A stretch of DNA of 64,000 bases from DASRWI01 sp035654655 (GTDB lineage Bacteria; Bacteroidota; Ignavibacteria; Ignavibacteriales; Ignavibacteriaceae): NCBI GenBank assembly GCA_035654655.1, contig DASRWI010000031.1, forward strand, positions 1 to 64,000, read 5' to 3'. The notes under the pieces are model-generated. The model was not told the origin of the DNA and did not search any database. It worked only from the letters and a program-made list of their open reading frames with translations. Shown in pieces: positions 33,899-43,705 of this stretch. Every line of letters starts with the position of its first letter. Positions within the stretch are counted from its first letter, which is position 1. Both the position numbers and the translations under genes were made by a program.

Positions 33899-35116
33899 TT
33901 AATCGTACAAGTAATATTTTTTAGATAATTTTCTAAAGCTTTCTACGTCTTTATTTAAGTAATCTTTTATATCATCGTACTTGTAATTTTTTGAGAATAT
34001 TTCTCTTATCTTTGATGTGCCGTTTACTTTGTCAAACATTCCCCATCTGTTTTCTGACATCTTAAAGATATCTTTATCAGGGAATAGTTCGTGGTGTATC
34101 TGCATAAATAAATATTGCAGACTCATCAAGTTTACTTTATCATAATCAACTAAATGGATTTGCACTCCGTGCATACTTTTCTTTTCGTACTTTCCATAAA
34201 ATGGTTTGTATGTAATCGGTCTGAAGTAAACACCTTCAATGCCAAGTGCATTCATTCTTTGTGCAACAACATCACCATCTAAATATTCAGCTCCATATAC
34301 TTGGAATGGAATTGTATAACCAACACCTTCTGATAATACTCCAAGTTCACCCATTATACCTGTAGTTACATAGTAATATGAAGTTAATGCCTGAGGAACG
34401 TGAGGAGATGTTGGAACCCAAGGAAGTTTTGTATCTTCAAACTTCATATCTCTTTCCCATCCTTCCATAGGTATAACCGTAAGCTTGCATTTACCTTTTA
34501 ACATTCCTTCTTCATTAAGCATCTTAGCCAGTTCACCGCAGGTTAATCCATATACGTAAGGAATTTTGAAAGCGCTTACAAAAGAAAGATATCCATCTTC
34601 AGCAAGGTTGCCTTCAATCTTTAATCCGTTAATTGGATTAGGACGGTCAAGCACTACAAACTCAATATTGTTTTCTGCAGCAGCTTCCATACAAGCACCC
34701 ATTGTGCTGATGTAAGTATATGAACGGCAGCCGATATCCTGGATATCATAAACAAGGACATCAACTTCCATCAGCATTTCCTTTGTAGGTTTATGAGTTG
34801 CTCCATATAAAGAGAAAACAGGAACCTGGGTTTTTTCATCAATCATATTTTCAACTTTGTCACCCGCTTCAAAGTCACCACGGACACCGTGTTCAGGTCC
34901 ATATAATGCAACAAGCTTAACATCTTTTGCCTGATATAAAATATCTACCGTTGATTTCAGTTTTGAATCAACTCCGGTTGGATTGGTAATTAGACCAACT
35001 TTTTTTCCTTTAAGTTCTTTGAAGTCGTTATCTCTTAAAACTTCAATACCTGTTTTCACCTGTGAGAAAAGAATTGATGTGGAGATAAAAAATAAAACTA
35101 ATAAATATTTTTTCAT
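33899..35116 (-). CDS. Exported exo-beta-N-acetylmuramidase, NamZ family (DUF1343)
   Basis: 405 residues with a signal peptide (cleavage near LFSQ, residue 19). LKGKKVGLITNPTGVD, LYGPEHGVRGDFEAGDKV, DIQDIGCRSYTYISTM and VVLDRPNPI are the signatures of DUF1343, now known as the NamZ glycosidase family that removes terminal N-acetylmuramic acid from peptidoglycan fragments. It would act in the periplasm or outside the cell, for cell-wall recycling or use of foreign wall. Overlaps the cyclodeaminase gene by four bases, an odd partner for histidine-degradation genes. Confidence 0.9.
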   Translation of the reverse strand: MKKYLLVLFFISTSILFSQVKTGIEVLRDNDFKELKGKKVGLITNPTGVDSKLKSTVDILYQAKDVKLVALYGPEHGVRGDFEAGDKVENMIDEKTQVPVFSLYGATHKPTKEMLMEVDVLVYDIQDIGCRSYTYISTMGACMEAAAENNIEFVVLDRPNPINGLKIEGNLAEDGYLSFVSAFKIPYVYGLTCGELAKMLNEEGMLKGKCKLTVIPMEGWERDMKFEDTKLPWVPTSPHVPQALTSYYYVTTGIMGELGVLSEGVGYTIPFQVYGAEYLDGDVVAQRMNALGIEGVYFRPITYKPFYGKYEKKSMHGVQIHLVDYDKVNLMSLQYLFMQIHHELFPDKDIFKMSENRWGMFDKVNGTSKIREIFSKNYKYDDIKDYLNKDVESFRKLSKKYYLYD

Positions 35117-35742
35117 TTAGATAACCTTTGAATGATTTCGTCATTAATTTTTTGTGATTCTTTTTTAAGCTTATTATACAATGAAGTTGCCTTAATAAGA
35201 AGTTCATTTCCTTTGCTTCTGTCATTTAAAGATGAGCAATTTATAAGCACATTAAAATATGCCCCCTGCATTGCAGTGTTAACCAATGATACTGCAACTC
35301 CCGCATCTGATAATGAATTTACATATCCTCTTTCAATACAGGTAACAAGCAGAGGAAGAAGTTCATTACATTTTTCCATTACTTCATAAGGAACTTCAGC
35401 AGCATAAAAAGTTGCATCATCTATTTTTAATGTCCTTAATGATTTTTGCTCATCAGTATCTTTAGGAAGTTTGTAGCATTCCATAACTGCATCAAATGCT
35501 GCATTGTCCCGGTATGCAAGCATAGTAAACTCTTCCTGTATATGTTCAAGTCTTACCTGAAGAATTTTAAATTCCTCTTCGACAGCGGCATATTTCTTTT
35601 TGCCAATAGTCAGGTTGCAAACCATTACACCTAAAGCAGAGGCAAGTACAGCAGATAAAGCAGCAACGTTTCCTCCACCGGGGGTAGGGGCAGTTGAGGA
35701 GAGCTCTTTAAGGTAATCGTTAATTGTTATATCTAAATTCAT
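35113..35742 (-). CDS. Cyclodeaminase/cyclohydrolase family protein (FTCD C-terminal type)
   Basis: 209 residues, helical. TAPTPGGGNVAALSAVLASALGVMVCNLTIGKKKY is the diagnostic start of the formiminotransferase-cyclodeaminase C domain, which converts 5-formimino-tetrahydrofolate to methenyl-THF and ammonia. In mammals this is fused to the transferase; here the transferase is the separate gene 18 bases upstream. That order makes the cyclodeaminase function likely, though related stand-alone proteins act as methenyl-THF cyclohydrolases. Confidence 0.9.
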   Translation of the reverse strand: MNLDITINDYLKELSSTAPTPGGGNVAALSAVLASALGVMVCNLTIGKKKYAAVEEEFKILQVRLEHIQEEFTMLAYRDNAAFDAVMECYKLPKDTDEQKSLRTLKIDDATFYAAEVPYEVMEKCNELLPLLVTCIERGYVNSLSDAGVAVSLVNTAMQGAYFNVLINCSSLNDRSKGNELLIKATSLYNKLKKESQKINDEIIQRLSK

Positions 35743-35760
35743 AACATCCTTTAATTTATT

Positions 35761-36780
35761 TTAAACTAAGTAGTCAATAATTTTCTGATTTTTATCGAAT
35801 GGATTCAATGTACTTAATCCAAGATTTTCAATTGCAATGTCAACTAATTTTTCTTCTGAATTCTCTTTTCCCTTAGAATAATATTTACCTGCCTGAAGTA
35901 AAGCTTCAAGAGGAACAAGCCCAACTATCTCGCTGCCATCAACTTCAACTCCCATTTGCTTAGCTTCCTTTTTAACTTCTTCAAAAGCAACGTGAATAGG
36001 AGTAACATTGTAATTTGTTAAGTTCATAGATACCTGAGTAATGCCGTATTTTTCAAGAGCAACGCCCATACCTTTAACGTTTTTTAGTCTACCAGGAATG
36101 ATAACATTCTTTCCATTAGCATCTTTAATTACCTTGCCATTCTCATCTCTTTTTGCTTTGCCTGATTCACGAAGATTCTCAGCAATTTCTTTTGAGTACT
36201 TTAAATCAGTTGATTTAATATTTACATTATAAGCAACAAGAAAAAACCTTGCTCCTGTTACGATGCCGCCAAGCTTTGGATTAAATTCTGGTTTACCAAA
36301 ATCAGGTGCCCATTCAGGGTCTTTTATTTTTTCAACCAGACCTTCATATTCTCCCTTGCGGATATCAGATAAATTTTTTCTCTTTGGTGTCCTTGCAGCA
36401 TCTTCATATAGATAAACAGGAACATTTAATCTCTTTGAAATAATCTCAGCATATTTTTCTGATATCTTCACACAATCTTCCATAGTGACATCACGGACAG
36501 GGACAAAGGGAACAACATCAATAGCACCCAAGCGTGGATGTTCACCTTTATGTTTTGTCATATCAATAAATTCTGCTGCTGCAACAGAAGCATTAACAGC
36601 TCCATTTAAGATTCCATCTTCATTACCAGCCATTGTAACAACAACTCTATTGTAATCAGCATCCGGTTCAAGGTTTAATAATTTAACATCAGGTGTATGG
36701 GCAATAGCGTCAACGATTGCATTAAATACAACTTTATTTTTTCCTTCACTAAAATTTGGAACGCACTCAATTATTTTCAA
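35761..36780 (-). CDS. ftcD: Glutamate formimidoyltransferase
   Basis: 339 residues. MKIIECVPNFSEGKN, the metal/catalytic HKGEHPRLGAIDVVPFVPV (near residues 78-97) and VSMNLTNYNVTPIHVAFEEV are typical of the FTCD N-terminal (transferase) domains. It moves the formimino group from formiminoglutamate to tetrahydrofolate, the folate-using branch of histidine breakdown. A short lysine-rich insertion (KRDENGKVIKDANGKNVI, about residue 215) is present, as in some anaerobes. The gene overlaps hutI by four bases. Confidence 0.95.
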   Translation of the reverse strand: MKIIECVPNFSEGKNKVVFNAIVDAIAHTPDVKLLNLEPDADYNRVVVTMAGNEDGILNGAVNASVAAAEFIDMTKHKGEHPRLGAIDVVPFVPVRDVTMEDCVKISEKYAEIISKRLNVPVYLYEDAARTPKRKNLSDIRKGEYEGLVEKIKDPEWAPDFGKPEFNPKLGGIVTGARFFLVAYNVNIKSTDLKYSKEIAENLRESGKAKRDENGKVIKDANGKNVIIPGRLKNVKGMGVALEKYGITQVSMNLTNYNVTPIHVAFEEVKKEAKQMGVEVDGSEIVGLVPLEALLQAGKYYSKGKENSEEKLVDIAIENLGLSTLNPFDKNQKIIDYLV

Positions 36781-38033
36781 AATTTAATCTCCTTATTAGA
36801 ATAAATAATTTCTCCGTTTTTAATTGTCATACAATTTAAATTCATTCCGCAGTCATAAATAATATCAAAGTAGTTTGAAGTATTAAGCACTGCAAAATCA
36901 ACTTTCTTGTTTATCTCAATGCTGCCGGTTTGCGTATGGATATCGAGAGCTTTAGCAGCGTTGATAGTAAAAGCTGAAATGATTTCATTAATATTCATCT
37001 TCATTTTTCTTGCAGCTAAGAACATAATTAAAGATATGTTTTGGATATGAGATGAACCGGGATTATAATCAGTTGATAGGGCAACTATACTGCCTTGGTC
37101 CAATAATTTTCTTGCAGGTGCATAACCATAATCGAGGAAGAATGATACTCCAGGTAATAATACACTTACAGTTTCAGTTGCATTAAGTTTAGCAAGGTCC
37201 TTATCATTTATAACTTCAAGATGTTCAAGACTGAGAGCATTAAAATCTAATCCTACATCAACTCCACCAATGCTGTTAAATTGATCCGTGTGAAGTTTAA
37301 TCTTATAACCCAATTCTTTTGCTTTAGAAAAAATTGTTCTAATTTCATCAGGATGAAATGCAGTTGATTCACAGAAGGCATCACAGAATTCTGCTAAACC
37401 ATTTTCTTTAACATATGGGAGCATTTCATTGCAGATGATATCAATGTATTTGGTTCTGTTGTTTTTATATTCAAGCGGATAAGTATGAGCACCAAGAAAA
37501 GTCGAAATAATATCAATTGAATAAATTTCTTTTAACTTTTTAATTGCCTGAAGAATTTTAATCTCATTATCAAAGCTTAATCCATATCCGCTTTTAATTT
37601 CAATTGAAGTGACACCTTGTCGAATGAAGTACTTAATTTTTGAACTTGCGATAGCAACAAGGTCTTCAACTGTGGATTCTTCTACTGCTTTAACAGTAGA
37701 GTTTATTCCCATACCTGCTTCAGCAAGCTGCTCATATGTTGCACCTTCAAGCTTCATTTTAAATTCATTTCTTCTTGTCCCTGCAAATACAGCATGAGTA
37801 TGGCAGTCAATAAATCCTGGCAGAAGAACTTTATTCGATAAATCTATTATTTGATATTCTGATTTATTGTTAATCTTATTGGAAGGAACTATATCCTTTA
37901 TAAAAGAACCTTCAATGATGACTGAATGTTCAGTAAAAACTTCAAAAGAAATAAATTCTCCACCTCTTAAAAAATTTCTACCATTCGTATTTACTGTAAT
38001 AATTTGAGCAGGGTTGTAAAGAATTTTTTTCAT
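36777..38033 (-). CDS. hutI: Imidazolonepropionase
   Basis: 418 residues of the amidohydrolase fold. LLPGFIDCHTHAVFAGTRRNEF holds the HxH metal ligands; IEIKSGYGLSFDNE, LGAHTYP, KLHTDQFN and ALSTDYNPGSSH carry the remaining metal and substrate residues. It opens the ring of imidazolone propionate to give formiminoglutamate, the substrate of the next gene's product. hutH and hutU, which make its substrate, are not in the window. It overlaps its neighbours on both sides by four bases. Confidence 0.96.
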   Translation of the reverse strand: MKKILYNPAQIITVNTNGRNFLRGGEFISFEVFTEHSVIIEGSFIKDIVPSNKINNKSEYQIIDLSNKVLLPGFIDCHTHAVFAGTRRNEFKMKLEGATYEQLAEAGMGINSTVKAVEESTVEDLVAIASSKIKYFIRQGVTSIEIKSGYGLSFDNEIKILQAIKKLKEIYSIDIISTFLGAHTYPLEYKNNRTKYIDIICNEMLPYVKENGLAEFCDAFCESTAFHPDEIRTIFSKAKELGYKIKLHTDQFNSIGGVDVGLDFNALSLEHLEVINDKDLAKLNATETVSVLLPGVSFFLDYGYAPARKLLDQGSIVALSTDYNPGSSHIQNISLIMFLAARKMKMNINEIISAFTINAAKALDIHTQTGSIEINKKVDFAVLNTSNYFDIIYDCGMNLNCMTIKNGEIIYSNKEIKF

Positions 38034-38260
38034 TTTCTATTTTTATAGTTTTTTAAAGAATCAGTAAAGCCATACCAAATATTATGTACAGATATAGTAT
38101 CTATCTTAAAATCTAATTGACCTTGCCTGTACATAGTAAAATCAAATTTCTTTGATTCAACAACTGCATAGTTTTTCTTTGTCTCTACTCTTGTTGACGA
38201 ACAAGAACAGAAAATTATTGCTAAAATCATTGCCAAAAAATAAAAATAGAATCTCATCAT
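38030..38260 (-). CDS. Small predicted lipoprotein, unknown function
   Basis: 76 residues. The N-terminus is a hydrophobic signal with lipobox FCSCSS (Cys near 18-20), followed by a short basic/aromatic sequence with no known motif. It is the first gene of the hutI operon and overlaps hutI by four bases, so it is very likely translated. I cannot assign a role. Confidence 0.6.
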   Translation of the reverse strand: MMRFYFYFLAMILAIIFCSCSSTRVETKKNYAVVESKKFDFTMYRQGQLDFKIDTISVHNIWYGFTDSLKNYKNRK

Positions 38261-38368
38261 AAAAAAAGTTTAAAATATGCATTAAATATAAAAGATTTTA
38301 ATGGCTTATGAAAAGAATCGAAGAGTATTACTTAAGACTTCTTATTAAGTAGGGTAAAACTAAATTAT

Positions 38369-38397
38369 TTGAGAAACGAGCTAAATTTTTGTAAATT
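38369..38397 (+). promoter_or_regulatory. Predicted glgA promoter
   Basis: TTGAGA (38369-38374), a 17-base spacer and TAAATT (38392-38397), about 30 bases before the glgA ATG. It lies in the divergent gap between the hut operon and glgA. Confidence 0.5.
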
Positions 38398-38427
38398 GAG
38401 ATATTAAAAACTAATTTTCTTGTTAAA

Positions 38428-39921
38428 ATGGCTGGAAAAAGACTAAAAATCCTCTTTGTCACTTCTGAAGTAGTTCCTTTTGTTAAAACAGGCGGACTTG
38501 CAGATGTTTCCTCTGCTTTACCTCAAATGCTTTCTGAATTGGGACACGAAGTTCGTATTGTTGTACCCAAATATGGAGCAGTTGACAGCAGAAAATTCAA
38601 AATTCATGAAGTGGTGAGGTTAAAAGATATTCCTGTAAAAATTGGTGACAAGGAAGTTACATATTCCTTGAAGTCATGCTTTTTGCCCGGACAAAAAGTA
38701 AGAGTACAAATTTACTTTTTGGATCATCAGGAATATTTTGGAAGTAGAAATAGTTTATACGTTGATCAAACAACAGGACAAGATTATCCCGATAATGATG
38801 AACGTTTTATTCTTTTAAGCAGAGCAGTATTCGAATTGATATCAAGGTTAGGATGGATACCTGATATTATTCATTGCAATGATTGGCAAACGGGACTTAT
38901 CCCGGCATATCTTAAAACTGTTTTTAATGATGTTGAAATCTTTCAACAGTTTAAAACATTATTCACAGTTCATAATCTTTTATATCAAGGAATCTTCCCT
39001 AAATCAAGTTTTAAGAAAACAGGATTACCTGAAGAATTAAATTCAGAAAAGGGAATTGAAATTTATGGTAAAATAAATTTTCTAAAAGCAGGATTGATGT
39101 TTGCTGATGTTATTAATACAGTTAGTGAAACTTATGCAAATGAAATTAGAACAGATGAAGAATTAGGCGGAGGATTAAAACAAGTTTTATCAAAAAGAAA
39201 AAATGATTTATATGGGATATTAAATGGAATAGATACAAGAGTATGGAACCCTGAAGTTGATAAGATCATTCCACATAAATACAGCTCAAAAGATTTGACA
39301 GGTAAAATTGAAAATAAAAAAGTCTTAACGGAGAAATTCAGATTAAACTATAATGAGAATGTTCCTGTCATAGGTTTAATTTCTCATTTATTTGATGTTA
39401 AAGGTTTTGATCTAATTACAGAAATTTTCCCTGACTTGATGAAACTTAATGTTCAGGTAATTTTACTTGGAACAGGTGACAGGAAATATCATAACTTCTT
39501 TGAAAAACAAAGTCAAAAATTTTCTGAAAAATTTTCCTGCTATTTAGGATTTAATGATGAACTTGCACATTTAATTGAAGCAGGTGCGGATTTATTCCTT
39601 ATGCCTTCGAGATTTGAACCTTGCGGATTAAATCAGCTTTATAGTTTAAACTATGGTACTGTGCCTCTTGTTAGAGAAACAGGTGGACTTGCTGATACAG
39701 TTGTTAAGTATAGTGAGAAAACAGGAGAAGGAAATGGTTTTTCTTTTAAACCTTATGAATCAGCAGCGTTGTTAAAAGAGCTAAACAGAGCTTTGAGAAT
39801 ATTTGAAGATAAAAAAGTTTGGACAAAGATAATGAAGAACGGTATGCGTCTTGATTTAAGTTGGACAAACTCTGCTAAGAAATATATCGACCTATATAAA
39901 ACAATTCTTAATACTGAATAG
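38428..39921 (+). CDS. glgA: Glycogen synthase (ADP-glucose type, GT5)
   Basis: 497 residues. VTSEVVPFVKTGGLADVSSALP places the nucleotide-sugar lysine at K20; HCNDWQTGLIP, FTVHNLLYQGIF, GILNGID and the C-terminal MPSRFEPCGLNQLYSLNYGTVP with Glu of the EPCG motif are the GT5 signatures. It extends alpha-1,4-glucan chains from ADP-glucose. No other glycogen gene is nearby; the following DUF4270-like gene is a common neighbour of glgA in Bacteroidota. Confidence 0.96.
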   Translation: MAGKRLKILFVTSEVVPFVKTGGLADVSSALPQMLSELGHEVRIVVPKYGAVDSRKFKIHEVVRLKDIPVKIGDKEVTYSLKSCFLPGQKVRVQIYFLDHQEYFGSRNSLYVDQTTGQDYPDNDERFILLSRAVFELISRLGWIPDIIHCNDWQTGLIPAYLKTVFNDVEIFQQFKTLFTVHNLLYQGIFPKSSFKKTGLPEELNSEKGIEIYGKINFLKAGLMFADVINTVSETYANEIRTDEELGGGLKQVLSKRKNDLYGILNGIDTRVWNPEVDKIIPHKYSSKDLTGKIENKKVLTEKFRLNYNENVPVIGLISHLFDVKGFDLITEIFPDLMKLNVQVILLGTGDRKYHNFFEKQSQKFSEKFSCYLGFNDELAHLIEAGADLFLMPSRFEPCGLNQLYSLNYGTVPLVRETGGLADTVVKYSEKTGEGNGFSFKPYESAALLKELNRALRIFEDKKVWTKIMKNGMRLDLSWTNSAKKYIDLYKTILNTE

Positions 39922-39980
39922 GATTGTACTTAACTTAAAATAAAATTATTATTTAATTGTACATCAAACGGAGTTTTCAA

Positions 39981-41147
39981 TTGTTAAAGTTTAAGTTATT
40001 ATTTTTATTTATTGCTTCATTATTGCTGGTGGGATGTAGTGAAGACCCATCTTCAATTGGTTCAGATTTGTTAAGTCAGGATTTGATAGATGTTAATGTT
40101 TTAGATTCACAAACTGATTCCTTAAGTCAAACTTCTTCATCATTTTTATCAACCCTTCAGTTAAGCGGAAGTACAAAATTATTTTTAGGAAAAACAAATA
40201 ACATAGATGAAGCATCTATATTAATTAAATTCCAGTATAGTTTTGAAGATACAATTAAGACAGCATTCCTTAACAACTCTCTAACTATTCGTTCGGCATA
40301 TGTTGAGTTAATTAAAACTTATTCAGTTGGTACAGGTAGTTTAGATTATACTGTTCATAAAATTAATTCTGATTGGAGCCATTCAACTTTTTCTGGAGAT
40401 AGTCTTAGCTCATTGCAATTTGATGCTCAGGATATTAGCAGTAATAGAAGAGTAAGTTCGAATGATTCCGTTTATTCTTTCGATGTTGATATACCTTCTG
40501 TTCAAAAATGGATGAGAGAAGCTGCTGATTCTACTGTATCAGGAGATAAAGGAATTTACATTCAACCAACATCTAACTCTACAAAAATAGTTGGATTTCA
40601 GGCTTTATCCAGTACCGTTACAACAATTCCAAGATTGTACGTTGTTGTTGAAAAATCAGGTGCCTACGTTGATACATTAAGTTTTATTTCAACAATGGAT
40701 GTTTCAGGAATTAAAGCAACATTACCTCAGTCAAGTGAAAATATTTTTGTTCAGGGTGGAACAGAAATTAAATCAAAATTGAGATTTGATTTATCAAAGT
40801 TACCTGAGTTGGCTATTGTCAACCAAGCAGAATTAACTTTAACATTTGATTCTACTGCATCTTTAAATTCTGTAACCTCTAATATATATGCATACTTTGT
40901 TGCTGACTCTGCAAACCAGGATAGTTTATCTTCAACATATGTATTGTTACAAAAAAGCGGTAATGTATTAAGCGGCGATATATCATACTTAGTACAAAGA
41001 TGGCTTAAAGAAAAAATAAATTACGGATTATTATTAGTTCCACAGAACAATGCTGAGACAGTAGATCTATTCGCTATTAGAGGGAGTAACTCTAATGTAT
41101 ACAGTGAAAGACCTCATTTAAAAATTACTTATACTAATAAAAAATAA
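39981..41147 (+). CDS. DUF4270-like surface lipoprotein
   Basis: About 388 residues from TTG 39981, chosen because CGGAG lies seven bases before it and it gives a compact lipoprotein signal, MLKFKLLFLFIASLLLVGC; an in-frame TTG at 39957 lacks a ribosome-binding site. After the lipid Cys comes SEDPSSIGSDLL, typical of DUF4270 lipoproteins. The rest is beta-rich with repeated jelly-roll-like halves (AYVELIKTY ... TVHKINSDWSHSTF; AELTLTFDSTAS ... YAYFVADS ... VQRWLKEKINYGLLLVPQN), resembling DNRLRE-type domains. Function unknown. Directly followed by a barrel protein gene. Confidence 0.75.
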   Translation: MLKFKLLFLFIASLLLVGCSEDPSSIGSDLLSQDLIDVNVLDSQTDSLSQTSSSFLSTLQLSGSTKLFLGKTNNIDEASILIKFQYSFEDTIKTAFLNNSLTIRSAYVELIKTYSVGTGSLDYTVHKINSDWSHSTFSGDSLSSLQFDAQDISSNRRVSSNDSVYSFDVDIPSVQKWMREAADSTVSGDKGIYIQPTSNSTKIVGFQALSSTVTTIPRLYVVVEKSGAYVDTLSFISTMDVSGIKATLPQSSENIFVQGGTEIKSKLRFDLSKLPELAIVNQAELTLTFDSTASLNSVTSNIYAYFVADSANQDSLSSTYVLLQKSGNVLSGDISYLVQRWLKEKINYGLLLVPQNNAETVDLFAIRGSNSNVYSERPHLKITYTNKK

Positions 41148-41149
41148 TT

Positions 41150-42385
41150 ATGACTATTAAGAAAATATTAATCTTTTTATTGATTGTACTTGCTCAAGAT
41201 TTTTTTGCACAAAGCAGTTCAACATTTTCAAGATCAGGTTTGGGAGATATGATATATTCCTTTTCAGCCAGAAGAGTTGGAATGGGAGATTTAGGTATAG
41301 CTGTTTCAGATGAAGATTTTATTGGAACTTTAAATCCAGCATCCTGGGGGAGACTGAATAGAACCAGAATTGAATTTGGTGCCAACTGGAATGGGCTTAC
41401 AGTTAAACAAAATGGTATTTCAAGTTTTTATTCTGAATTAGATTTTTCTGGCTTTGCATTTGCTTTCCCAATTTCGAAGAAATATGGGGCAGGTGGTGCT
41501 TTGGGAATTGTACCTTTTACAAACGTAAGCTATAAAGCAAAACAAAATATTCAAAGCATTGAAAACTATGATATCACTTATGAAGGTTCAGGTGGACTTT
41601 CGAAAATTTTCTTGGGTGGCTCATATATGCTTCCTTTTAATGTAACTCTTGGCGCTTCGCTTGATTATTATTTTGGAAATATAAACTACAATTCCAAAGC
41701 TAATTTTACACAGGAATCAAGTTATGATGCTGAATATAATAGAACATTTAGACCTAAAGGAATCGGCGGAACTTTTGGTTTAATTTCTCCTGATATAAAT
41801 GGGGCATTAAAAATAGGTGGTATATCTGATGTTAGGTTTGGTTTAGCAGTCAATTATATTTCCAATCTTGAAACTGATTCTTCATTGACCAGTGTGTCAA
41901 CATTCTATACTGACACTATTGGCATTTCAATAGTTGATATGCATGTACCTGAAAGAATAATGGCAGGTATAAGCTTTGTGGCAAAACAAACTAATTTATT
42001 TACTCTTGATTATGCATTCCAACCTTGGAGTAAATTTTCTTTGAATGGGAAAACTGATGCAAATTTAAGGGATGCTCATAAATTTAGTTTAGGTTATGAA
42101 TACAGACCTCAAAGAGATAATTACTCAGGCTTTTGGCAGCAAATAATGTATCGTGTTGGTTTGAGCTACGAACAGACACAATATTTAATTAATAATTCAG
42201 GAATTAATCAATATGCATTTTCTTTAGGAACATCTTTCCCGATTGCATTAGAAAATACAATTGATATTGGTTTACAATATTTAATTAGGTCCGGGGATAA
42301 CAGCAGTTTGCTTAAAGAGAATACAATCAGGGTCAATATTGGAATAAGTCTTGGTGATTATTGGTTTATCAGACAAGAAAAATAA
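41150..42385 (+). CDS. Outer-membrane beta-barrel protein, unknown function
   Basis: 411 residues. A signal peptide (to FAQ, about residue 21) is followed by STFSRSGLGDMIYSFSARRVGMGDLGIAVSD and LNPASW, a start seen in PorV/FadL-like and related barrels of this phylum. The body alternates short hydrophobic strands with Gly/Asn turns. It starts two bases after the lipoprotein stop, so the two are probably made together and may work as a surface pair. No specific substrate can be inferred. Confidence 0.7.
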   Translation: MTIKKILIFLLIVLAQDFFAQSSSTFSRSGLGDMIYSFSARRVGMGDLGIAVSDEDFIGTLNPASWGRLNRTRIEFGANWNGLTVKQNGISSFYSELDFSGFAFAFPISKKYGAGGALGIVPFTNVSYKAKQNIQSIENYDITYEGSGGLSKIFLGGSYMLPFNVTLGASLDYYFGNINYNSKANFTQESSYDAEYNRTFRPKGIGGTFGLISPDINGALKIGGISDVRFGLAVNYISNLETDSSLTSVSTFYTDTIGISIVDMHVPERIMAGISFVAKQTNLFTLDYAFQPWSKFSLNGKTDANLRDAHKFSLGYEYRPQRDNYSGFWQQIMYRVGLSYEQTQYLINNSGINQYAFSLGTSFPIALENTIDIGLQYLIRSGDNSSLLKENTIRVNIGISLGDYWFIRQEK

Positions 42386-42407
42386 TTTTTAACATATAAA
42401 AACTACA

Positions 42408-43703
42408 ATGCAAAGCTATTTAAAAAAAGACGAAGAAATATTTAAAGTTGTCAATTTAGAATTATCAAGACAACAAAATAAACTTGAATTAATTGCATCA
42501 GAAAATTTTGTAAGTCCGGCAGTACTTGAAGCCGCAGGCTCTGTATTAACTAATAAATACGCTGAAGGATATCCCGGTAAGAGATATTATGGCGGTTGTG
42601 AATATGTTGATATGGCTGAAAATATTGCAAGAGAAAGATTAAAAAAATTATTTGGTGCAGAATATGTTAACGTGCAACCACATAGCGGTTCGCAGGCTAA
42701 TATGGCGGTTTATATGACTTTGTTGAAACCGGGAGATAAAGTTCTTGGTTTAAATCTTGCTCATGGTGGACATTTAACTCACGGCTCACCAGTTAACTTC
42801 TCAGGAATTATTTATAATGCTGTTGGTTATAATTTAAATAAAGAAACTAAAGTTCTTGATTATAACATCATTGAAGACCTTGCTAAAAAAGAAAAACCAA
42901 AAATGATTATTGCCGGTGCAAGTGCATATCCAAGAGAATGGGATTATGCAAAGTTCAGACAAATTGCAGATTCAGTTGGTGCTTTCTTAATGTGCGATAT
43001 GGCTCATCCTGCAGGTTTAATTGCAAAAGGTTTGTTAAATAATCCGTTACCTTATTGCGATGTTGTTACTTCTACAACTCATAAAACTTTAAGAGGACCA
43101 AGAGGCGGTATCATTCTTATTGGAAAAGATTCCGAAAACAGATTAGGTATTAAGACTATTAAAGGTGACAGATTAAAATTGATGTCGGAATTATTTGACA
43201 GCACCGTAATGCCGGGAATTCAAGGCGGTCCGTTAATGCACATTATTATGGCTAAAGCTGTTGCGTTTGGTGAAGCTTTGGAAGATAGTTTTAAAACTTA
43301 TGCTGAACAGGTAATTAAGAATTCAAAAGCTTTAGCATCAAAATTAACTGAGTTTGGGTTTGATTTAATTTCTGGCGGTACTGATAATCATTTAATGTTA
43401 ATTGACCTTACAAATAAAAATGTAACCGGTAAAGCAACTGAAATTGGAATGGAAAAAGCCGGAATGACAGTTAATAAAAATATGGTTCCTTTTGATCAGC
43501 GCAGTCCTTTTGTTACAAGCGGTATTAGAGTAGGAACAGCAGCGGTGACAACAAGAGGAATGAAGGAATCTGAAATGTCAAAAATTGCAGAGTTCATTAA
43601 TAAAGCTGTTGATAATTTAGATAAAGAAGATGTATTAAATGGAATTGAGCAGGAAGTAAAAGAATTTTGTAAAGCCTTCCCATTATATTCTGATTTGAAT
43701 TAG
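42408..43703 (+). CDS. glyA: Serine hydroxymethyltransferase
   Basis: 431 residues. LELIASENFVSPAVLEAAGS, YPGKRYYGGCEYVD, NVQPHSGSQANMAVY and VVTSTTHKTLRGPRGG (PLP lysine in THKTL) are all present. It converts serine to glycine and loads tetrahydrofolate with a one-carbon unit, linking to the folate genes of the hut operon. Followed after two bases by tatC. Confidence 0.98.
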   Translation: MQSYLKKDEEIFKVVNLELSRQQNKLELIASENFVSPAVLEAAGSVLTNKYAEGYPGKRYYGGCEYVDMAENIARERLKKLFGAEYVNVQPHSGSQANMAVYMTLLKPGDKVLGLNLAHGGHLTHGSPVNFSGIIYNAVGYNLNKETKVLDYNIIEDLAKKEKPKMIIAGASAYPREWDYAKFRQIADSVGAFLMCDMAHPAGLIAKGLLNNPLPYCDVVTSTTHKTLRGPRGGIILIGKDSENRLGIKTIKGDRLKLMSELFDSTVMPGIQGGPLMHIIMAKAVAFGEALEDSFKTYAEQVIKNSKALASKLTEFGFDLISGGTDNHLMLIDLTNKNVTGKATEIGMEKAGMTVNKNMVPFDQRSPFVTSGIRVGTAAVTTRGMKESEMSKIAEFINKAVDNLDKEDVLNGIEQEVKEFCKAFPLYSDLN

Positions 43704-43705
43704 AA

